Positions 1 to 5,490 of a stretch of 6,455 bases of DNA are shown here, in pieces (the stretch's first letter is position 1; every line of letters begins with the position of its first letter). The stretch is taken from positions 1 to 6,455 of the forward strand of contig DASSZD010000046.1 in NCBI GenBank assembly GCA_035702985.1, in the 5' to 3' direction. The notes under the pieces were generated by a model. The model searched no databases. It was given only the letters and a program-made list of their open reading frames with translations, and had not been told where the DNA came from. Both the position numbers and the translations under genes were made by a program. The stretch is from JAKAXG01 sp035702985 (GTDB lineage: Bacteria; Actinomycetota; Acidimicrobiia; Acidimicrobiales; Palsa-688).

Positions 1-134
1 GGTTGCTCACGTGTTACTCACCCGTTCGCCACTAGGTCTTCACCAGTATTGCTACCGGTTGGACCTCGTTCGACTTGCATGTGTTAAGCACGCCGCCAGC
101 GTTCGTCCTGAGCCAGGATCAAACTCTCCATCGA
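1..134 (-). rRNA. rrs: 16S ribosomal RNA, 5' end (partial)
   Basis: Read on the minus strand, this is the conserved start of bacterial 16S rRNA. The universal primer-27F-type block AGAGTTTGATCCTGGCTCAG lies at 127-108. It is followed by the GACGAACGCTGGCGGCGTGC block, the CTTAACACATGCAAGTCGAAC block and, near the window edge, GGCGAACGGGTGAGTAACACGTGAG. Aligning to E. coli numbering from memory places mature nucleotide 1 near position 134. Only about 134 of roughly 1500 nt are present, because the gene runs off the left edge. The 16S is the first gene of its rRNA operon, and its promoter region lies to the right (about 500-660). The wording of the fragment fits Actinomycetota, possibly Acidimicrobiia, but it is too short for a firm placement. 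Confidence 0.97.
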
Positions 135-171
135 GATCCACCCACCACGAGGATGGGCAAACCAGAGAGCC

Positions 172-197
172 GGATGAGATCTGGCGAGAACTCATCC
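172..197 (-). other. Pre-16S leader hairpin
   Basis: A 7-bp perfect inverted repeat, GGATGAG (172-178) with CTCATCC (191-197), encloses a 12-nt loop. It lies about 40 nt upstream of mature 16S. It probably forms in the precursor rRNA and is removed in processing. It has no U tract, so it does not look like a terminator. Confidence 0.5.
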
Positions 198-207
198 TGC
201 TGGCACA

Positions 208-227
208 AGACGGATTGTTGTCCGTCT
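208..227 (-). other. Pre-16S leader hairpin
   Basis: A 7-bp perfect inverted repeat, AGACGGA (208-214) with TCCGTCT (221-227), encloses a 6-nt loop. It lies about 75 nt upstream of mature 16S in the transcribed leader. It is likely a structural or processing element of the rRNA precursor; the function is inferred from position only. Confidence 0.5.
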
Positions 228-387
228 AATGCATCACAGCGTCGCGCCGTCTTGGGGCGCCGAGGGGGCCGCATTGCTGCGTCCCTTCTGCGCTTGGGGC
301 TTTGCGTCGCTGTGGAATTGAGGTTGACATCTGTGCGACCGAGAGGCCGTGCAGATGCCCGCACTAGCTTTTAACTTCCTCTGTTCC

Positions 388-401
388 GTTTTCAAGGAGC
401 A
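388..401 (-). promoter_or_regulatory. boxA-like rRNA antitermination element
   Basis: On the minus strand 401-388 reads TGCTCCTTGAAAAC, followed by GGAACAGAGG. This closely resembles the boxA element of rRNA leaders (E. coli TGCTCTTTA; Bacillus-type TGTTCTTTGAAAAC). In that family the element binds NusB/NusE in nascent RNA to keep polymerase from terminating early on rRNA. It lies roughly 130 nt after the predicted start and 254 nt before mature 16S, where a boxA belongs. Confidence 0.7.
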
Positions 402-519
402 CCGCTCCGGGCGCACACGACCTTTACCAGGCCGGAGGTGCAACCCTCTTGCTGATCCGACGACCGCAGCCCTGTGGGCCGTAGCCGGCGGACGGTTGCC
501 TCTCCCGGACCCGCAGGGC

Positions 520-532
520 CCGTTCGAAGCGG
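520..532 (-). repeat. 13-bp direct repeat at rRNA promoter start, copy 1
   Basis: On the minus strand it reads CCGCTTCGAACGG and is identical to 608-620. It begins 6 nt after the -10 of P-A, so it should form the first transcribed bases. The core TTCGAA is palindromic, and CCG/CGG can pair around a 7-nt loop. Confidence 0.7.
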
Positions 533-538
533 CTTCTC

Positions 539-567
539 ACTGTATCCACCGTTCCTTTCCCTGTCAA
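539..567 (-). promoter_or_regulatory. rRNA operon promoter, proximal (P-A)
   Basis: The minus strand carries a perfect sigma-70-type -35, TTGACA (567-562), a 17-nt spacer, and a -10 of TACAGT (544-539, 4 of 6 matches to TATAAT). The start is expected about 7 nt on, near 532, at the first base of the repeat CCGCTTCGAACGG. No other spot on the minus strand between here and the 16S has so good a pair. Position and strand fit the main rrn promoter for the vegetative sigma factor. Confidence 0.7.
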
Positions 568-607
568 GGCCGGTTGCCCGGTTCTTGGCAGTGTCCGGCG
601 GTGGGCG

Positions 608-620
608 CCGTTCGAAGCGG
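608..620 (-). repeat. 13-bp direct repeat at rRNA promoter start, copy 2
   Basis: This is identical to 520-532 and displaced by 88 bp, 6 nt after the -10-like TTAAGT of P-B. A second shared block, CGGTTGCC on the plus strand, follows each copy (493-500 and 571-578), though at different distances. This suggests a partly diverged promoter duplication. Confidence 0.7.
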
Positions 621-626
621 AGAGGA

Positions 627-655
627 ACTTAACAGCACCGGCCGGGGACCGCCAG
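627..655 (-). promoter_or_regulatory. Possible upstream tandem rRNA promoter (P-B), weak
   Basis: Exactly 88 bp upstream of P-A the layout recurs. A -10-like TTAAGT (632-627) lies 6 nt before a second copy of CCGCTTCGAACGG (620-608). The matching -35 position (655-650) reads CTGGCG, which is poor, so the case rests mainly on the repeated spacing. The putative -35 lies inside the hairpin at 642-666. It could be a decayed duplicate of P-A or a promoter needing an activator. Confidence 0.35.
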
Positions 656-666
656 TCGGCCCCCGG
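642..666 (-). terminator. GC-rich hairpin after the NlpC/P60 gene, possible terminator
   Basis: In minus-strand RNA, CCGGGGGCC (666-658) pairs with GGUCCCCGG (650-642) around a 7-nt loop. This gives 9 pairs, one of them G-U. It begins 20 nt after the stop codon of the peptidase gene, the usual place for an intrinsic terminator, and separates that gene from the rRNA promoters. There is no real U tract after it (the next bases run through TGTTAAGTT), so termination strength is uncertain. U-poor terminators are common in GC-rich actinobacteria. Confidence 0.45.
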
Positions 667-685
667 ACTTTTTCCCCGGCACGGC

Positions 686-1981
686 TCAGGACCCGTTGAC
701 GACCACCTGCACCGCCCCGGCGAAGTCCGCCGTCGGCACGCTGGTGACCTGCACGTCTGTGCCGGTGTGGGGGGCCACGACCATCAGGCCGTGTCCCAGG
801 TAGATCGCCACGTGGTCCACGTAGCCGGGGTCGTTGGGGTCGTAGGTCCAGAACAGCAGGTCCCCCGGCTGAGCGTCGGCCAGCGGGATGTGATCGCCGG
901 CCAGGAACTGCTCGGCGGCCACCCGGGGCATGGCTATCCCCGCCTGGCGGTAGGCCCACTGGACCAGGCCGGAGCAGTCGAACGAGCCGGGCCCGGCCGC
1001 TCCCCACACGTAGGGCCGGCCCTGCCGGGACAGGGCGGCGGCCACGATCCGCTGGCGCAGCGAGCCGGTGATGGTGTTACCGGCCAGGGTGGTGGGCAGC
1101 TGGTCGGGATGGAGCAACTCCACCGCCGCCCCGGGCAGGGCCGACGCCAGCTCCTTCTGCAGGGCCGTGCCGCTCAGCCCGGGGGCGGACACCACCAGCC
1201 CGGAGTCGGCGACCAGATGCAGGTCCGGGGCGTAGGCCTTGGATACCAGGAGGTCCACGCCGGGCAGTCCTATGGAGGCGAAGGCCCCCATCCAGCCCCG
1301 TACCGGGGCGCTGAACGACCCGGTGACGGTGTCGAACTGGCCCAGGCTGAGCTTGCGGTCCCGGGCCATCTCGTAGGAGGAGATCAGCGACCCGGCGGAC
1401 AGGTACTGCCACAGCCGGTCGGAGGTGGCGCTGGCCGCCGGCGTGTAGGCCCGGAAGGTGGAGGGGTCCACCCCGAACGCCACCACCGGGGCGCCGGCCA
1501 GGTCCACGGTGCCGGTGTCGACCGCCTCCACCCCGGCCACCCCCTTGAGCCTGGGCACGGCGGCCATCTGGGCCGGTGTGAGCGGGGCGCCCAGCATGAC
1601 CACGGCGTCGGGGCTGACGGCCTTGGCCAGGGGGGCCACGGCGGGCAGGGCCCCGGCCCTCGGCTCGGGAAGGGTGACGGGGCGGCCCTGCGGGTCGGCT
1701 GGGGCCGACGGCGGGGGCATGGCCGGGTCGAGGCTGGACGACAGGGGGATGGCCGAGGCCGCGGCCAGGCCGCCCGCTGCTCCGGCTGCTCGGGCCGGTC
1801 CGGCCGGCGACGACCGACCGGCCGCCCGGCCGTGGCCGGCCGAGGTGGTGAGCCCGGCCGCAACGGCGGACAGCGGCGCCCCCGGGGCGGCCCGCAGGGC
1901 GAACGAGGCGGCGGCCCCGGCCGCCAGAACCGACCCGGTGGCGACGGCGAGGACCTTCGGCAGTGTCAGACGCGGTCGCAA
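686..1981 (-). CDS. Secreted NlpC/P60 (C40) peptidase with MacB/FtsX-like domain
   Basis: A probable cell-wall hydrolase that cuts peptidoglycan stem peptides outside the membrane. The start chosen is TTG at 1981, because AGGAAGG lies 7 nt before it. This gives 431 aa with an N-terminus (MRPRLTLPK) typical of a signal peptide. An alternative TTG at 2008 would add 9 residues without a good binding site. Residues 9-32 are one hydrophobic segment (signal or anchor), and about 33-118 is an Ala/Pro/Gly-rich linker. Residues about 122-292 resemble the extracellular core of MacB/FtsX-type permeases (VPRLKGVAGVEAV, FGVDPSTF, LWQYLSAGSLIS). About 310-431 is NlpC/P60: Cys336 in FDCSGLVQWAY, PGDLLFW, His390 in VDHVAIYLG, and probable third residue His405 in APHTG. 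The catalytic set appears complete. The family call is firm; the middle domain is a reading by eye, and the exact substrate is unknown. It lies between mpg and the rRNA operon. Confidence 0.9.
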   Translation of the reverse strand: MRPRLTLPKVLAVATGSVLAAGAAASFALRAAPGAPLSAVAAGLTTSAGHGRAAGRSSPAGPARAAGAAGGLAAASAIPLSSSLDPAMPPPSAPADPQGRPVTLPEPRAGALPAVAPLAKAVSPDAVVMLGAPLTPAQMAAVPRLKGVAGVEAVDTGTVDLAGAPVVAFGVDPSTFRAYTPAASATSDRLWQYLSAGSLISSYEMARDRKLSLGQFDTVTGSFSAPVRGWMGAFASIGLPGVDLLVSKAYAPDLHLVADSGLVVSAPGLSGTALQKELASALPGAAVELLHPDQLPTTLAGNTITGSLRQRIVAAALSRQGRPYVWGAAGPGSFDCSGLVQWAYRQAGIAMPRVAAEQFLAGDHIPLADAQPGDLLFWTYDPNDPGYVDHVAIYLGHGLMVVAPHTGTDVQVTSVPTADFAGAVQVVVNGS

Positions 1982-1988
1982 GCAGAAA

Positions 1989-1995
1989 CCTTCCT
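1989..1995 (-). promoter_or_regulatory. Ribosome binding site fixing the peptidase start
   Basis: The minus strand reads AGGAAGG, 7 nt before the TTG at 1981. It is far better than anything before the other in-frame TTG at 2008, so it sets the start. The surrounding gap (1996-2083) has a small hairpin, CCTGG (2013-2017) with CCAGG (2027-2031), but no clear -35/-10 pair was found. Confidence 0.65.
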
Positions 1996-2083
1996 GTAGC
2001 CCCGACAAACCGCCTGGTCCCGGCCGCCAGGTGATGCTCAGTTCAGGAGTTTCGCCGCCGGTGCACCGATTCCTGCCGATCCG

Positions 2084-2695
2084 TCAGGGACCGGGCTGGC
2101 CGGGGGCGGCGGACACCCCCCGGTGGTCGGCCACGCTGAACCGCCACAACCGGTCCCGGGCCGCCGATATCCCCACCCGGGCCGACCGGTGGGGGGCGGC
2201 CGGCGGGGCCACCCCGTCGTCGGCCAGCCACAGCGTCCCGCCGGCGCCGGTCAGGTCGGTGCCGTCGAAGCCCCGGTCTATCCCGAGCGCCTGACACAGG
2301 CGGCCCGGGCCCCGGCACAGGTCCCGGTCCACCTGCCGTTTCTGGGTGGTCCAGCGGGCGGCCCGCATCAGGGCCAGCCCGCCCACCGGGTCCAGGGCCC
2401 GCAGCAGCACCGCCGACGCCTCCCCCTCCACCCCGGTCACCACGTTGGCGCACCAGTGCACGCCGTAGCTGAAGTAGACGTAGAGATGGCCGGGACGGCC
2501 GAACATGGTGGCGTTGCGGGCGGTGCGGCCCCGGTAGGCGTGGGAGGCCGGGTCGGCTGCCCCGGCGTAGGCCTCGACCTCGATGATCCGCCCGGCCCGG
2601 CCGTCCGGGCGCACCACCAGCTTGTTGAGCAGGTCCGGCGCCACCTGCAGCGACGGCCGGGCGTAGAAGTCCCGGGACAGGACGGCGGCCGCCAT
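2084..2695 (-). CDS. mpg: 3-methyladenine (alkyladenine) DNA glycosylase, Mpg/AAG family
   Basis: Base-excision repair enzyme that flips alkylated or deaminated purines out of DNA and cuts the N-glycosidic bond. From ATG 2695 it is 203 aa, the usual size for bacterial members. The family core is intact: RDFY (8-11), IIEVEAYAG (37-45), in which Glu41 matches the catalytic Glu of human AAG (E125) and Tyr43 its Y127, ASH with His52 (H136), NATMFGRPGHLYVYFSYGVHWCANVV (61-86, written in parts: NATMF, YVYFSYG, CANVV), GPGRLCQALGI (129-139) and RVGI (173-176). An earlier in-frame GTG at 2713 would add 6 residues and overlap the argH stop as GTGA. Neither start has a strong binding site, so coupling to argH translation is likely. 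It is the last gene of the tightly packed arg unit. Confidence 0.93.
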   Translation of the reverse strand: MAAAVLSRDFYARPSLQVAPDLLNKLVVRPDGRAGRIIEVEAYAGAADPASHAYRGRTARNATMFGRPGHLYVYFSYGVHWCANVVTGVEGEASAVLLRALDPVGGLALMRAARWTTQKRQVDRDLCRGPGRLCQALGIDRGFDGTDLTGAGGTLWLADDGVAPPAAPHRSARVGISAARDRLWRFSVADHRGVSAAPGQPGP

Positions 2696-2709
2696 CGGCG
2701 GGCAGGGGC

Positions 2710-4104
2710 TCACCCCTGAGGGGCCGGCCCCACCCGGTCGGCGAAGGAGGCCAGCTCGGCCTCGAAGCGACGGATCTGGACCCTGACCGGCTCCGGTCCC
2801 GCCCCGCCGGGAGTGACCCGGCGGGTGACCGGCACGCCCGGCTCGAGGAGGGCCACGGCGTCGGCGCCCAGAGCCGGATGCGCTTCGACCAGCTCCCGGA
2901 GCGGGACCCGCCGGCCGATGGAGTCGCGGACCAGCCCGCCCACCACGGCGTGCGCCTCCCGGAACGGCGTGCCCCGGGCGACCAGCCACTCGGCCAGGTC
3001 GATGGCCGCCGCGTAGGGGGTGTCGGCGGCCGCCTGCATGCGGTCCAGGTTCCAGGTGGCGGTGGCGATCATGCCGCCCACCGCGGCCACTCCCCGGTTG
3101 ATCTGGTCGAAGGCGTCGAACAGCGGCTCCTTGTCCTCCTGCAGGTCCCGGTTGTAGGACAGCGGCAGACCCTTGAGCGTGGCCAGGATGCCGGTCAGGT
3201 TGCCGATCAGCCGCCCGGCCCGGCCCCGGGCCAGCTCGGCGATGTCGGGGTTCTTCTTCTGGGGCAGCATGGAGCTGCCGGTGGCGTAGGCGTCGGCCAG
3301 GGTGGCGAAGCCGAACTCGTCGCTGGACCACAGCACCATCTCCTCGCCGATCCGGGACAGGTGCACGCCGACCAGGCTGAGCGCGAACAGCGATTCGGCC
3401 ACGAAATCCCGGTCCGAGACCGCGTCCAGCGAGTTCTCGAACCGCCGGGCGAAACCCAGTTCGGCCGCCGTCAGGTCCGGGTCGAGGGGCAGGGACGAGC
3501 CGGCCAGGGCCCCGGCCCCCAGCGGGGACACGTCCAGCCGCCGGCGGGCGTCCTCCAGCCGGTCCAGGTCGCGCAGCAAGGCCCAGCCGTGGGCCAGCAG
3601 GTGGTGGGCCAGGAGCACCGGCTGGGCCCGCTGCAGGTGGGTGTAGCCGGGCAGGTAGGCGTCCCCGGCCTCCTTGGCCCGCTCCAGCAGCACCGACGCC
3701 AGTCTGATCAGCCGCCCGCCGGTGGCCCGCAGCTCCCGCTTGGTGAACAGGCGGAGGTCGGTGGCGACCTGGTCGTTGCGGCTGCGCCCGGTGTGGAGCC
3801 GGGCCCCGACGCTGCCGGCCAGCTCGGTGACCCGCCGCTCCACCGCGGTGTGCACGTCCTCGTCGCCGGGTTTGATGACCAGCGTCCCGGTGGCCAGCTC
3901 CTCCCCGACCCGGTCCAGGGCGGCGGCCAGGATCTTGCCGTCCTCGTCGGAGACGATCCCGGCCGCGACCAGGCCGCGCACGTGGGCCTTGGATCCGGCC
4001 ACGTCGTCGGCGGCCAGGCGCGAGTCGTAGCTGATACTGACCGTGTAGTCGAGCAATTCCTCCGCCGGTCCGGACTCGCCGAACCGTCCCTGCCATAGAG
4101 TCAT
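2710..4104 (-). CDS. argH: Argininosuccinate lyase
   Basis: Last step of arginine synthesis: argininosuccinate is split into arginine and fumarate by a cytosolic homotetramer of the fumarase/aspartase superfamily. The protein is 464 aa, full length for the family. Family landmarks run in order: WQGRF (4-8), GRSRNDQV (106-113), YTHLQRAQP (154-162) with the general-acid/base His156, and the mobile catalytic-loop signature GSSMLPQKKNPD (276-287), which carries the catalytic serine. Starting at ATG 4104 gives the standard MTLWQGRF N-terminus, with GGAG 4 nt upstream. It lies 34 nt after argR with no obvious promoter or ARG box between them, so it is probably in the same transcript. The usual partner argG (argininosuccinate synthase) is not next to it and must be encoded elsewhere if the pathway is complete. 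Confidence 0.97.
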   Translation of the reverse strand: MTLWQGRFGESGPAEELLDYTVSISYDSRLAADDVAGSKAHVRGLVAAGIVSDEDGKILAAALDRVGEELATGTLVIKPGDEDVHTAVERRVTELAGSVGARLHTGRSRNDQVATDLRLFTKRELRATGGRLIRLASVLLERAKEAGDAYLPGYTHLQRAQPVLLAHHLLAHGWALLRDLDRLEDARRRLDVSPLGAGALAGSSLPLDPDLTAAELGFARRFENSLDAVSDRDFVAESLFALSLVGVHLSRIGEEMVLWSSDEFGFATLADAYATGSSMLPQKKNPDIAELARGRAGRLIGNLTGILATLKGLPLSYNRDLQEDKEPLFDAFDQINRGVAAVGGMIATATWNLDRMQAAADTPYAAAIDLAEWLVARGTPFREAHAVVGGLVRDSIGRRVPLRELVEAHPALGADAVALLEPGVPVTRRVTPGGAGPEPVRVQIRRFEAELASFADRVGPAPQG

Positions 4105-4138
4105 CGGGCTCCGCCCCTCTCTCGCGAACTAGAAGACC

Positions 4139-4606
4139 TTAGAGACCTGCCAGGGAGCTCAGGTGCTCGGCCAGTCTGGCCCCCCCGACCTCCTCCACGG
4201 CGATCACCACGATGGTGTCGTCGCCGGCCACGGTCCCGAGGATCTCCGCCAGCCCGGCCCGGTCCAGGGCCGACGCCACCACATGCGCCGATCCGGGGGG
4301 CGTGCGGACGACCACCAGGTTGGCGGAGGACGTCACCTCCACCACCCAGTCCCCCAGCACCCGGCGCAGGTGGTCCTCGGGGGCCACCCGGTCCTTGGGC
4401 AGGTCCGGCACGGCGTACACCGACTCGCCGCCGGCGGCCCGCACCTTGACCGCCCCGATCTCCTCCAGGTCCCGGGACACGGTGGCCTGCGTGGCCTCCA
4501 GCCCGGCCTCGGCCAGGAGCTCCACCAGCCGCTGCTGGGACGGAACGGGGGACTGCTCCAGGATCTGGATGATCCGGTGCTGGCGCTGGGTCTTGGACAA
4601 CTTCAT
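4139..4606 (-). CDS. argR: Arginine repressor ArgR
   Basis: Arginine-responsive repressor of arginine biosynthesis genes; in the family it works as a hexamer whose C-terminal domains bind arginine. It is 155 aa, the standard size. The N-terminal winged-helix region (about 5-70) includes SQQRLVELLAEAG and the recognition helix in TQATVSRDLEEIGAVKV (39-55), with the SR pair found throughout the family. The C-terminal domain (about 80-155) carries the arginine-binding and trimerisation motif GTVAGDDTIVVI (124-135). Its ATG overlaps the argF stop (ATGA, 4606-4603). No good Shine-Dalgarno lies before it, which points to translational coupling. It probably regulates its own operon; the operator expected upstream of the first arg gene lies beyond the right edge. 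Confidence 0.97.
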   Translation of the reverse strand: MKLSKTQRQHRIIQILEQSPVPSQQRLVELLAEAGLEATQATVSRDLEEIGAVKVRAAGGESVYAVPDLPKDRVAPEDHLRRVLGDWVVEVTSSANLVVVRTPPGSAHVVASALDRAGLAEILGTVAGDDTIVVIAVEEVGGARLAEHLSSLAGL

Positions 4607-5490
4607 GACCGCAGCAGCCACTGAAAAAGGGCCCGGGCCGCGTGCATCCGGTTCTCCGCCTGGTCCCACACCGCGCTGGCCGGGCCGTCGATCACCGCGG
4701 CATCGACCTCCAGACCCCGGTGGGCCGGCAGGCAGTGCAGGAACACCGCCCCCTCCGCGGCCCGGGCCATCAGCTCGCCGGTCACCCGGTACCCGGCGAA
4801 GGCGTCGAGGCGGGAGGCCGTCTCGTCCTCCTGGCCCATCGACACCCACACGTCGGTGTAGACGCAGTCGGCCCCGTCCACCGCCTCCGCCGGGTCGGTG
4901 GTCTGGAACACCTCCACCCCCCGGGCCCGGGCGCCGTCGACCGCCACCTGGTCGACCTCGTGGCCGGCCGGGCAGGCCAGCCTGACGTTCATGCCGGCCA
5001 GGGCGGCGCCGAGCACCAGGCTGCGGGCGACGTTGTTGCCGTCGCCGACCCACGCCACCGACCGGCCGGCCACGCCGCCCCAGCGGTCCCGCAGGGTGAT
5101 GATGTCGGCGACGATCTGGGTGGGGTGGGAGAAGTCCGACAGGAGGTTCACCACCGGCACCTGGTCGACCGCGGCCATGGCCTCCAGGTGGGAGTGGTCG
5201 TACACCCGGGCGCCGATCAGGGCGTGGTAGCGGGCCAGCACCCTCGTCACGTCCTCGACGGTCTCGCGCACCCCGAGGCCGATCTCCTCCCCCCGGATGC
5301 TGACCGGATGGCCGCCCAGGCCGACCACGGCCATCTCGCAGGCGTTGCGGGTCCGGTTGGACGGCTTCTCGAAGATGAGCGCCGCCCCCCTGCCCCGCAG
5401 GACCGGTTCGGCCCGGGCCGGGTCGGCCAGCTCCAGGATCTGGGCCAGGTCCGACTCGGTCAGATCGTCCATCTCCAGCAGGTGCCTCAT
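4603..5490 (-). CDS. argF: Ornithine carbamoyltransferase
   Basis: Joins carbamoyl phosphate and ornithine to make citrulline in the cytosol. It is 295 aa, slightly short for the family (about 300-330) but with both domains. The N-terminal carbamoyl-phosphate domain has FEKPSNRTRN (40-49); the usual loop is STRTR, so the second residue is Asn45. DFSHPTQIVAD (119-129) gives the HPTQ motif. The ornithine domain has the AWVGDGNNVARS turn (146-157), DVWVSMGQE (213-221) and HCLPAHRG (252-259) with the catalytic Cys253. The C-terminal QAENRMHAARAL is typical. It starts at ATG 5490, overlapping the argD stop as ATGA, with AAGG 7 nt upstream, and ends in an ATGA overlap with argR. The ornithine-binding SMG and HCLPA motifs argue against aspartate carbamoyltransferase. 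An alternative acyl-ornithine substrate cannot be excluded from sequence alone, but the neighbours favour ArgF. Confidence 0.95.
   Translation of the reverse strand: MRHLLEMDDLTESDLAQILELADPARAEPVLRGRGAALIFEKPSNRTRNACEMAVVGLGGHPVSIRGEEIGLGVRETVEDVTRVLARYHALIGARVYDHSHLEAMAAVDQVPVVNLLSDFSHPTQIVADIITLRDRWGGVAGRSVAWVGDGNNVARSLVLGAALAGMNVRLACPAGHEVDQVAVDGARARGVEVFQTTDPAEAVDGADCVYTDVWVSMGQEDETASRLDAFAGYRVTGELMARAAEGAVFLHCLPAHRGLEVDAAVIDGPASAVWDQAENRMHAARALFQWLLRS

Larger units (their letters stand above)
135..532 (-). other. rRNA operon leader (pre-16S 5' region), no protein gene
   Basis: This is the stretch between the predicted rRNA transcription start near 532 and mature 16S at 134. It has no convincing protein gene: the open frames here lack ribosome binding sites and recognisable products. 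It holds the features expected of an rrn leader, namely a boxA-like element (388-401) and several hairpins (208-227, 172-197, and a 6-bp CATCTG/CAGATG pair at 328-357). No tRNA gene was found in it. Part of this RNA should pair with the 16S-23S spacer to form the RNase III processing stem, but that partner lies outside the window. Confidence 0.75.

Noticed and set aside
321..329. Plus-strand TTGACA as a promoter
   Set aside because: No -10 hexamer follows at 16-18 nt, and no plus-strand gene lies downstream.
520..620. T-arm-like GTTCGAAGC in two places, suggesting tRNA genes
   Set aside because: No acceptor stem, anticodon arm or D-arm can be built around either copy. The pair is better explained as a repeated promoter start region.
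1982..2083. Possible c-di-AMP (ydaO-type) riboswitch ahead of the NlpC/P60 gene, a common association in actinobacteria
   Set aside because: The gap is only about 100 nt and the conserved blocks of the class were not found; only a small 5-bp hairpin is visible. A covariance-model search (Rfam RF00379) would settle it.
2713..4096. Long open frame on the minus strand running through all of argH and joined to mpg (670 codons)
   Set aside because: It is an off-frame reading of argH kept open by high GC. Its translation is Arg/Gly/Pro-rich with no motifs until the true mpg start.
4105..4138. ARG box or promoter in the argR-argH gap
   Set aside because: No recognisable 18-bp ARG-box palindrome or -35/-10 pair could be read in the 34 nt; TCGCGA alone is too short to count.
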